Assembly: GCA_047967505.1 (NCBI GenBank)
Contig: CM106538.1
Origin: Dipteris shenzhenensis
Taxonomy: Eukaryota; Polypodiophyta; Polypodiopsida; Gleicheniales
Reading direction: 5' to 3' (one strand)
DNA: 64,000 nt
The notes beneath the pieces were generated by a model. It was not told where the DNA came from. It ran no database searches and saw only the letters and a program-made list of their open reading frames with translations. Of the stretch, positions 34,320-42,535 are shown piece by piece (within the stretch, counting starts at the first letter, position 1; the number at the start of each line of letters is the position of its first letter). Both the position numbers and the translations under genes were made by a program.

Positions 34320-35072
34320 GGGAGGGAGAGAAGGAGCAAGAAGTTTGAATTCTAGAGTGGGAAGTTTGAATTCCTTGAGGGCTATATATTGCCTCTCACC
34401 TCTCCCGTAACTCATTTTCAATCACACCGTCCCTCTCATCATGTTCCCCTCCCTTCCTCTCTCCTTCTCTTTCTCCCTCAAATTGTGCTCTCCCCCCTCC
34501 CCCTCCCCCTCTCCCTCTCCCTCTCCTTTCTCCTCCCTTCTCTCCCTCTCTTTTCCCATTTTCCTCCCTTCTCTCCCTCTGTCTTCCCTTCTCTCTCTTT
34601 CTCTCTCTTCTTCTTCTCCTCTTCTCTCTCCCTCCCTTTCTTCCCCACCCTTTCAAGTGTCCTCTTGACCTTACAAAGTCAATGAATTGCATGGTGTGCT
34701 AGAGGGATTGCATTGCCATGGCAAAAAAAAATTATTATTATTATTATTTGTTGTTGCCGCATCAGCATGATCTATTCCCCTCCTCCTTGTCACCCACCCC
34801 TCTCCTCTTATCTAATTAAATTTGTTTTAAAAAAATTACTTCTCCCCTCCCTTTCCCTCTCCCATCCCCCTTCCTCATTTTTTATGTTAAAATTCTTGCT
34901 ATCGCGGGAGACCTCTCCTCCCTTCTCTCTTCCCCTTTCCTCTCCCCCTTTCCCTTCCCTCTCCTCTCTCCTCTCTCTTCACCTTTCCCTCCCCCCCCCC
35001 TCCCTCTCTATCTCTCTCTCTCCCTTCCCCCTCCCTCCTCTCTCTCTCTCTCTCTTCCTCTTTCCCTCCCCC

Positions 35073-35122
<50 letters not shown>

Positions 35123-35210
35123 AGCCCCCTCCCTCCCCTCTCCCTCTCCCTTCCTTTTTTAAAACTTCTTGCTACTCCTTCTCTCCCTCTCCCCTTCCCC
35201 TGCCCTCCCC

Positions 35211-35279
<69 letters not shown>

Positions 35280-35450
35280 CCTCCATCCCTCCCCTGCACA
35301 ATGCAAGGGGGTGGGAGAGCTTCCTTACCCTCTCTCTTTCTCTCTCTCCCTCTCTCCCTCTCCTTTCCTCCTCCATTCCATCTCTGTCCCCCTTCGTCTC
35401 TCTTTTACTTCTTTCCCTCTCTTATTACCTCCATCAAGATGCGTCATTTG
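34191..35450 (+). repeat. Purine tract then long pyrimidine/(CT)n tracts
   Basis: 34191-34340 is A/G-rich ending in (GA)n. 34430-34670 and 34780-35440 are C/T-rich with several (CT)n runs. All open frames here are compositional. Confidence 0.95.
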
Positions 35451-35491
35451 AAGGTGTGTGCTTTAAAAACCTTTGTAACTATTGCAATGTC

Positions 35492-35650
35492 TTTATTGGC
35501 ACCATTATAAAGTTCTTTGAGATTATACCATTGTTGCTTTTTGAAACTCTGAAAGGTGTTTATTGGCACCATTATTAACTCTTGGAGATTTTAGAGTTTC
35601 AAAACTCTAAAAGGTGTTTATTAACACCATTATTAAGTCTTGGAGAGTTA
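35492..35650 (+). repeat. Short tandem repeat, units of about 58-67 bp
   Basis: Three units begin TTTATTGGCACCATTAT or TTTATTAACACCATTAT at 35492, 35559 and 35617, with AAACTCTxAAAGGTG before each later unit. Confidence 0.75.
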
Positions 35651-35687
35651 GAGGACTATCATGGTAAATTAATCTCATGCATGGACT

Positions 35688-35689
<2 letters not shown>

Positions 35690-35728
<39 letters not shown>

Positions 35729-35780
35729 ATGTATGTATGTATGTATGTATGTACGTACATGCGTAAGTACGTACACACAC
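35690..35780. repeat. (TA)/(TATG) microsatellite
   Basis: About 90 bp of TA then TATG/TACG units, adjacent to repeat X. Confidence 0.95.
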
Positions 35781-35829
35781 ACATACAGTTTGTCCATGGA
35801 TTTAAATTAATTTTGTTTATTTTAGTTAT

Positions 35830-36010
35830 TAACAAGTTGAGGGGAAGTTAAACTTTTAAATGAGGATTCTTAAAAATAAAAATTTATACTAGGATTTTTG
35901 CAATATAGAGTAATGTAAGAACTACATTTCTTAGTTTTTGCATTATTAGTACAAAATGATAGTGTCCTGGTAAATAAACTCTTTATTTCAAAAGAGTAGT
36001 GTCATCTTTT
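35830..36010 (+). repeat. Dispersed repeat X, copy 2
   Basis: Matches the reverse complement of 28530-28745. Confidence 0.8.
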
Positions 36011-36566
36011 GGTTTTGGAAGGATATTTTCATAAAGCATATTTTTTCAATAGAAATTTAAGTATAAAAATAAATTGGGACCGTGCACCAGTCTATGTAAT
36101 ATGTTACATTAATTTTCATAGTTTTAGTTTTATTTGCTACTGTTTATTGTTTTTTGGTTTATCTATGTCACGTTTTCATAATTTTGATTTCATTTCCTTC
36201 AAAGCACTCTAAAAAATTTCTTATTTGTATGTTTTTATCCGTGTTTTGAAGAGTGAGTTTTTCTTGAAATTTTATCCAAAAACTAGTCCAAAAGTACCTA
36301 TAAAAAGGATTCTCATCCTCAAGTATTTACTTAGAGATCTGAAGTATGGACAAAGGTAGATGTATTGATAAATTTGCTTCGCTAGGTTCAAATCAAAGAG
36401 ATGTATTATGAAAGGTTCAAAATGGTTGTGAAAGAGTTTATGCAATTAATGGTGAAAGCATGGGGGGAGTGAAACATTAATATGCATTACATGGTAATCT
36501 TGTCACCATCATGGACCATGGTTTGTACAAAGTTAGGACCTTTAGTCCATTTGGAATATACAAGGC
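36011..36566. other. No gene recognised
   Basis: AT-rich, with no supported feature. Confidence 0.5.
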
Positions 36567-36875
36567 TTGGAGAAGTCGCACTATAGAGCGAAGGCAGCGT
36601 ACTTCAAGAACTCAAGGCATGGTGATGGTGTCACTTGTAGCAATGCATTGCATGAGACGTTCGACTGGTTTTTTAGATGTTTACTAGGTAGGACTTTGAA
36701 GTCTAAAAAGGAAAAGGCATCAGAACTTGTAAAAATCTTTAAATTGTATCAAAGAAATAGAAGGGATAGTGCTTGGAAAGCATCCATACAGAGTCGAGGA
36801 GTCACACATTGGTTGCAAGCTAGAGTGAGAGAAGGGAGAAGATGGGTCCAACCAGCAACAGAAGCTATGGCGTAA
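36567..36875 (+). CDS. Hypothetical 102-codon ORF
   Basis: The frame starts MEKSHYRAKAAYFKNSRHGD and ends RVREGRRWVQPATEAMA. It is basic, with an amphipathic middle (KKEKASELVKIFKLYQRNRR). The composition looks more protein-like than the surrounding simple sequence. I recognise no family, and there is no promoter or splice evidence. It could be a fragment of a transposon ORF. Confidence 0.2.
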   Translation: MEKSHYRAKAAYFKNSRHGDGVTCSNALHETFDWFFRCLLGRTLKSKKEKASELVKIFKLYQRNRRDSAWKASIQSRGVTHWLQARVREGRRWVQPATEAMA

Positions 36876-37019
36876 TTGTATACAGTTATGAAATTAATAT
36901 CTTGCTTATTTTGACCACAAATTGTGTACTCACACTTGAAGTCTAGGGTCTGTGTGAGGTAAGGAGGTTGGGGAAGGTGGGGACGACGTGAGGGAGGGTT
37001 AAGAGAAGGGAGGGGCATG

Positions 37020-37190
37020 GGGCGGGGGGGGGGAATGGTGGCAAGGGTGGGGGGAGGGAGGGGGGGTTCAATGGCAGGAGGGGGAGGGCGATGAGGGAGA
37101 GGCGGGAAAGTAGGGGGTAGGGCGATGGGGGGAGGGGGGAAGGCGACAGGGATGGGGGGGTTTGGATGGGATAGGGCGGGGGTAGGGGAC
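37020..37190 (+). repeat. G-rich low-complexity tract
   Basis: About 170 bp dominated by G runs of 4-10, potentially quadruplex-forming. The Pro-rich minus-strand frame is compositional. Confidence 0.9.
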
Positions 37191-37432
37191 AGGATGAAAT
37201 CCTAAACATAATTAAAAGGGGTGTAAAAACACAATGAGCCTATCTTAAAAGTTTTTAAAAACCCTAACTCTCATTATTCGATGGCGTGAGTGAATAACAC
37301 TACTAGACCCACAGGATGCCGCCTCCACCCTTCCTCCTCCAGCTCCACCACCTCCATGGCATCTGCACACATGAACCTCTCTAGCTCCGGTGGTACCTCG
37401 TCTAACTCTCGTGAGCCCTGGACCCAACTCTC

Positions 37433-37852
37433 GTGAGCTCCCTCGACTCTCATGAGCCCTCCCCCAACTCCCAAGAGTGTGATCCTTCCCCTAGGTCTCG
37501 TGAGCCCTCCCCCGACTCCTGTGAGCCCTCCCCCAAGTCTCGTGAGCCCTCCCTTAAGTCTCATGAGCCCACTCCCAAGTCTCGTGAGCCTTCTCCTCAG
37601 CATGATCCTTCCCCTCCCCATGAGCCCTCCCCCAAGTCCCAAGAGCATGTTCCCTCTCTCGACTCCTGTGAGCCTTCCCCAAATTCTCATCGGCCAACCC
37701 CCACCTCCCAGGAGGGCTCCCATGAGAGAACTCCCCCGAATGATAGGAATTTGGGCATTTTGGACTTTCCAGAATGCCCAAATTTGTGCCGTGGTGGGTT
37801 TAGGGAATTATGGGCTCCTCACGACATCTTGGACACTTTTGCCCATGGTTAA
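37433..37852 (+). repeat. 21-bp minisatellite with open frame (SREPSPK heptads)
   Basis: TCGTGAGCCCTCCCCCAAGTC-like 21-bp units repeat through about 37370-37700. Because 21 is a multiple of three, one frame stays open for 139 codons as seven-residue repeats (SREPSPK, SHEPTPK). It continues into non-repetitive sequence (GILDFPECPNLC, LWAPHDILDTF) before a stop. I do not recognise the protein and consider the frame probably fortuitous. Confidence 0.6.
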
Positions 37853-37859
37853 GGTGATA

Positions 37860-38910
37860 ATATCTCCCTTGTGCTAATTGTTTGGGATGTGGATGGTTCC
37901 ATGCATATATTAAATAGAATGGTTTTGCAAAGTCATGGATAATATTATTAACTACGAAAGCTGGTTGAGAGGACATGGCAAAGCATCTTTATCCCACTTT
38001 TCCTCATTGGTGTCATGATATGCATTTTTGGTTCATGTATATGAGTCTCTCAATCCTTCCATTATAGAATATTATGTCTTGATTAATGTGGAAATAGAGG
38101 CAAATGGTTGTCACACCACCCTTCCTCACCTTGAGCAATTGGAAGACTTGTTTATTGATGAGACATTGGCTAGAGAATGAAGCTATAAGAGCAAGGAAAG
38201 AACATATATATAGTGACCCTCCTCTCATGTATATGCCACCATTCTCTCTAACTAAACTATAAAGGCTCTTTCTGTGCCCTCGTGGATTAATCTCTCTTTT
38301 CCTATGTCTCCCTCCATTCACCGTTCTCCCCATGTGTATACTTCGTTCCCACTCCTTGCCTTTCTATTGACTCCCTCTAGACCTTCCACCTCACTGATGC
38401 ACTTATATAGACTACTAGTGGAAACATGGTGAGGTGCGAGGATTGGTTGCAAAGCACGTGCACGTGTGCGCGTGTGCATGCGCGCACACACACACACAAA
38501 CATACCCTTAGCCCAATAGTGTATCAAAACAAGACTCTCATCAATGCTTCTTTCAAAGGAGAAATAGACACTCTACTAACATTAGCTCATCGATGTGCAA
38601 TTCTACTCTACATAAGACTTTCACACTCACTTCTTCCTAGAAAGACCTAATTTTAAAAATGTGATAAAACTCCCATCTACAATTTCGATTACATCCTTCA
38701 AAACAAGATGAAGTGCATTCATGAGGCCTTGCCACTAATGGATCGAAGCTCTGAAGACACTCATGAACTCCGCGCATGATAGCAAATATATAGGCCTGCC
38801 CAAGAATCAATGGAAACATCAAAGATCTGAATTACAAACATCCACTAAACTAAGGAGAACAATTACTAAGACCTTACGCACCACGGCAATAGGAAGACAA
38901 AGTTCTCTTA
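37860..38910. other. No gene recognised; 3' flank of AP2/ERF gene
   Basis: About 1 kb downstream of the minus-strand AP2/ERF stop codon. It includes a CA/GTGCG microsatellite-like patch near 38455-38500. Its right end should hold the 3' UTR. Confidence 0.5.
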
Positions 38911-39708
38911 CTACACGTGGTGAGAGTATCGATCTCCCCACAGCATAGTCTGCCCCTGGCTGAATGAATGAGCTTTGTCCCCTTCATAGAACGATGCATC
39001 TCCATCCACCTGCACAACACCTTGCTGATTCATGGATGATTTGTACGTCGAACTTGGATCCGATTCTGATATCGAATTGGCGCTAGGATACATTTGCTGT
39101 AACGCCTCATCTAGCCCAGCAAAGTCCTCAGGCTTGAAACTCAGTTTATGGTCGAGGACACAGCTAGAAGCAGTGCTAGATGAATTGGTACTACTGCTTA
39201 AAGCAGTGCGAGCTGAATTAGTGCTGAGCCCAGTCAAGTTTCCAGCGTTGGATATCACTTCGTCCTTGTGGGGGACACAGCAAGAAGCAGAGCCAGCTGA
39301 ATTGATGACAGAAGCAGCGCTTGCTGTAGCATCGCTGAGCTTGCTGAAAATACTGTCGTACGATGTACCTTCAGCTCGTGCAGCTCTTTGCACAAACTTG
39401 GGCGAGAGCTCCGAATGCTGCGGGAATGCAATTTGTAGGGGTAAATGGGGAAAATTGAGCCGAGCAGACGGTCCTCGGAGGTATAGCAAAGCAGTATCGT
39501 AAGCACGAGCAGCTGCTTCCGGTGTGAAATAAGAGCCCAACCATAACCGAGATCTCGTGCCAGGCACACGAATCTCAGATACCCACTTACCCCAAGCACG
39601 CTTACGCACCCCACGGTACGCAGCATTTCTTTGCTTTCTTGCTGGCGATTGACGCTGTAGAAGATCGTCCTGACGAGTCGTCGACGGGAAGCCCGCCGTC
39701 TGTTCCAT
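38911..39708 (-). CDS. AP2/ERF transcription factor, DREB-like, intronless
   Basis: A complete 265-residue frame from ATG (39708) to TAG (38911). A single AP2/ERF DNA-binding domain spans residues 30-87, with [32 protein letters not shown] and the C-terminal LNFP. The WVSEIR core, with valine at domain position 14 (V43), is DREB type. Position 19 is valine (V48) rather than the usual glutamate, as in some group II/III relatives. A short basic N-terminus (RKQR, residues 24-27) may aid nuclear import. The C-terminal two-thirds is Ser/Thr-rich with an acidic/hydrophobic patch ([17 protein letters not shown], about residues 193-209) that could be an activation region. I see no EAR repressor motif. 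Expected role: nuclear regulator binding DRE/GCC-like promoter elements. It has more balanced codon use than the AT-rich surroundings. Confidence 0.93.
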   Translation of the reverse strand: MEQTAGFPSTTRQDDLLQRQSPARKQRNAAYRGVRKRAWGKWVSEIRVPGTRSRLWLGSYFTPEAAARAYDTALLYLRGPSARLNFPHLPLQIAFPQHSELSPKFVQRAARAEGTSYDSIFSKLSDATASAASVINSAGSASCCVPHKDEVISNAGNLTGLSTNSARTALSSSTNSSSTASSCVLDHKLSFKPEDFAGLDEALQQMYPSANSISESDPSSTYKSSMNQQGVVQVDGDASFYEGDKAHSFSQGQTMLWGDRYSHHV

Positions 39709-39894
39709 GCGTATTTACTGTTAACGAGCCAATCGAAACGATGGGAAGTTGCAGAGGCTTAAAATATTTGTATGTATGGAAAAGTTGCAGTAGCGGCCGT
39801 GCGGCAGTCTAGTCGTGCAAAGAGCCGGGCTTGAAAGTTGACACGAAACTGTCTCTCGAGTAATTTGATCTTGCAGCTTCTAGATTCTCCCGAC

Positions 39895-39912
39895 TTCCCG
39901 AACATTCTAGAA
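39895..39912. promoter_or_regulatory. Perfect four-unit heat-shock element
   Basis: TTCCCGAACATTCTAGAA contains four alternating TTC/GAA units at exact 5-bp pitch, the consensus for binding of trimeric heat-shock factor. It lies about 190 bp upstream of the AP2/ERF start codon. A weaker GAAGGTTC pair occurs near 40191-40198. This suggests heat or stress induction of the AP2/ERF gene (inference). Confidence 0.65.
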
Positions 39913-40315
39913 GCATACGGGATTGTCGTGGGCTTGGTACTGGAAATGCTACGCAGATAGGCATGACAGCGGGACGAGATCGATTTTACAAACATAAGAT
40001 TTCTGTTGAGTAATTCAAATTTTCACGGGAGCGAGTTTCTAATCTCGTCCTGCTCATCACTGTTGCGATTCGTGGTCTTCAGAGGAAACGCGTCCCCGTG
40101 TACGTTTTAAAGACCTAGTTTCAGTGAAGGATAAGGCTCTCTAAGCCTCTCCTAGTGTCAGGACTCGAGAGTTTACTAGCCTGGAGAATAGGAAGGTTCC
40201 AGGGAGTTGCAAGCTCGGAGAATCACGACGAAACATTTTCTTTTGGCCTCAAAGGTCATTGGAATTTGGCCCACAAGATTTTTTCTCGCTTGCGTTAAAA
40301 AGGCATTTATGGGAG

Positions 40316-40323
40316 CATGCAAC
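40316..40323. other. 8-bp target site duplication, left
   Basis: CATGCAAC immediately before the hAT terminus, repeated exactly at 45079-45086. An 8-bp duplication is diagnostic of hAT insertion. Confidence 0.95.
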
Positions 40324-40334
40324 CAGGGACAAAA
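40324..40334 (+). repeat. hAT left terminal inverted repeat
   Basis: CAGGGACAAAA, matched in inverse at 45068-45078. Confidence 0.92.
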
Positions 40335-40707
40335 TTTGACAAGGATATCTATGTCATTAGGCCTTTTTTGTGTCAATTACACATTGATTTAGAATTTCTT
40401 TGTCAAATGACAATGCAAAATAGCTTTTGTCATTTTCACATGAAAAACTTCAATCTATTTTAATTGTCAAATGAAAAACTGGTTTTTAAAAAAAAAATTC
40501 ATATGTTTAGATGAAATCCGGATTCAGATCTTAGGGAATCCAAAGAGCATGAATGGTTTTAGGTGGTGGCTCGTGTGACTCAAGGAAGGATACACGATTA
40601 GTAATAAGTGGGGGGATTTGTGTCTACGTCGCCTCTGGTGTGATGGGTTTATTAATGGAGGTTTAATGTTGCGCTAATCACTCGTCCAAATCGAGCGCCA
40701 CTTTTCC

Positions 40708-40900
40708 TCCTGGTTTTGTTCACGAACGAGAGGAATCGAGAATCTGGCTGGCATTTTTCCTCCAAAGGGTTGTTCATGAATGAGAACTTAGAAGCATCGG
40801 CGATTCAGCTGCGCAATCTACTTGCTTTGGCTCTTTTCCTCCAAATTCCAATGGTTGTTCATGAATGAGCTGAAGCATCGGCGGCTGAATTTGCGTTCGT
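40708..40900 (+). repeat. Degenerate tandem repeat inside hAT 5' region
   Basis: The phrase TTTTCCTCC...GGTTGTTCATGAATGAG...AAGCATCGGCG recurs about every 90-100 bp (two clear units and a weaker first one). Confidence 0.6.
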
Positions 40901-41639
40901 AACTTCGTTGTCAAAGGGGACTCGGCGATTTTGGTGGGCACTGGGAGTCTGGGACTCGGAAGTTCTGTCGTGGTGTTTTGCCTGCCGCTACCTACATATC
41001 GTCCAGCCTCATGAGTCCTGAGTCCTCTACCATTTCATCCTCTTCCCCAAAACCACCCAACTCCTCTACTGTTTGTAGCTCCCTCCCCTCGTGGCTTCCA
41101 AGTTCCTTCCCCTCGCTGGCGGCTGATCCCGCTTGCTTCCATCTTCCCTCAAGCTGAGGGCCATACATACATCAACGTAAGCTCGTTCTTCGTTCTTGTT
41201 TTCTCCACAAAGTTTGAGGTGAGAACTTAGAAGCTACTGCGCTTCCAACGAAGATGAAGCTGCTGTGCATCGCATCCGTCGCTTGCCCTCCTTGTGGCAA
41301 CCTCTCCGTCCCTTAACCCCCTCAGCACCTCCCCCTCCTGTGGTCACCCCCTCTTCCCCATCACTTGTTCCCCCCATCACTCCCTCCTCGTCTCTGCTCT
41401 CTCTGGCTCGTACCCCATCCGCAGCTTCGACGGCCGACCCTCCCCCTCGCTCCTTCATCGTCTCGACTCTCCACTGGCTCCTTCTTGGGTAACTCGTGGG
41501 TCGTGACTCCCTCTATGGGAACTTCTCCTTGAACCTCTCCGGAGTCCGGACCTTTCTTCGTCTCCCCTAATAATTCTGTCATGTATGTTAATGCCTCCAA
41601 TCTGCTGCGTCGCTCCCTCGTCCAGTGCTCTCCCCTTAG

Positions 41640-41949
41640 CCCTTGCGCCCAGGCCCTCACTGTTCTCCCGCAGGAGAGCTGCAAGAAGCTGCTGTGTTGC
41701 TCTCACCAACAGACCTATCGTCTTCAAGTATAGCTTTCCTCTCGAGACGGCTTATATCAGCGTGGTGAACTTGCTGAGCGGGACCCCAACATCCACCTGG
41801 AACTACGGTCTTCAGCTGGGATGGAACATACCGCCGGAACCTCCGTGCTCCACTCAGTCTGATTGCAGTAGTAATTCGACCTGCTCCGTTAGCTCGAATG
41901 GAGCCAGCAAGCCTCCAACCGCCATAGCCATCCTGGTCTGCAAGAGCGA
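41640..41949 (+). pseudogene. Captured receptor-kinase extracellular exon fragment
   Basis: Within a 169-codon frame (41585-42094) the stretch TAYISVVNLLSGTPTSTWNY, LGWNIPPEPPC, then STQSDCSSNSTCSVSSNG resembles the cysteine-rich wall-associated (GUB_WAK/EGF-like) ectodomain of plant receptor-like kinases. These have a W-I-PPEPxC core followed by spaced DCSSNSTC. The exon appears to end at CKSEK before AG|GTAACG, a good donor site. It lies inside the hAT, upstream of the transposase and on the same strand. Assignment to the exact receptor family is tentative. Confidence 0.5.
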
Positions 41950-42204
41950 GAAGGTAACGCAGGGGTTATGTGACTCCTCTCCTACATCTTTTTCTGTTAA
42001 TCCGCCTCTCTTTCTTCCTACAGTCTACTCCTCCTCCCTTTGTAGCGGAAGCTCAGCTAGCTGCCCATCTCCGTCTGCTTTTCTCGATGTTTAGTCAGTC
42101 GAATCTTGGATGCAGAAACGGTATGGATGTCGAGCGATAATGTTGACTCTGGAGACAGTAGCTGCAGTCCCTGGAATGGTGGACCGTGGGACTCGAGATG
42201 CCTA

Positions 42205-42257
42205 CATCACCGTAATCTTGTTACACTCAGGGGCTTCTGCATCACTAAAACTGAAAG
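42205..42257 (+). pseudogene. Captured receptor-like kinase domain fragment
   Basis: The frame reads LHHRNLVTLRGFCITKTER, the subdomain III-IV boundary (HxNLVxLxGxC) found throughout plant receptor-like kinases. It ends at AAG|GTACAC, a plausible splice donor. The ATP-binding lysine region and everything downstream are absent. It lies within the hAT element about 250 bp after the ectodomain fragment, consistent with capture of a partly spliced or rearranged kinase gene. Confidence 0.7.
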
Positions 42258-42357
42258 GTACACGCAGATTCCCCTTGAATGCCTTGAAAGACTGTCGTCG
42301 CCCTCGTCCAAGAAAATTCCCTGTATAGTTGGGCTCAGGGATGCTATGAATTTGGGA

Positions 42358-42437
42358 ACCGGAGTGATTTCTTTTGCATGATTACCGGAGTGATTTCTTT
42401 TGCATGATTACCAGAGTGATTTCTTTTGCTTCTTAAT
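42358..42437 (+). repeat. 26-bp tandem repeat, three units
   Basis: ACCGGAGTGATTTCTTTTGC-type units at 42358, 42384 and 42410, between the kinase fragment and the transposase exon. Confidence 0.85.
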
Positions 42438-42493
42438 GCAATTACTTGTTTCTCTTTTGTGGAGTCGCAACAGTGTGTTTTGATGCAGTTTTA

Positions 42494-42508
42494 TATTTTT
42501 CTCTGTAG
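42494..42508 (+). promoter_or_regulatory. Probable 3' splice site before transposase exon
   Basis: A T-rich tract ends TTTTTCTCTGTAG and is followed by GTGTTGG. Together with donor-like sites at 41177, 41218, 41949 and 42257, it suggests that the transposase is expressed from a spliced transcript with an upstream leader exon. Confidence 0.5.
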
Positions 42509-42535
42509 GTGTTGGTTGCTTTCGAATTTATTGTT

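Noticed and set aside
34396-35376. Ser/Leu/Pro-rich and Arg/Glu-rich frames up to 149 codons
   Set aside because: Pure (CT)n or C/T low-complexity translation.
39032-39502. 156-codon plus-strand frame opposite the AP2/ERF gene
   Set aside because: Antisense shadow of the real gene; composition mirrors its codons.
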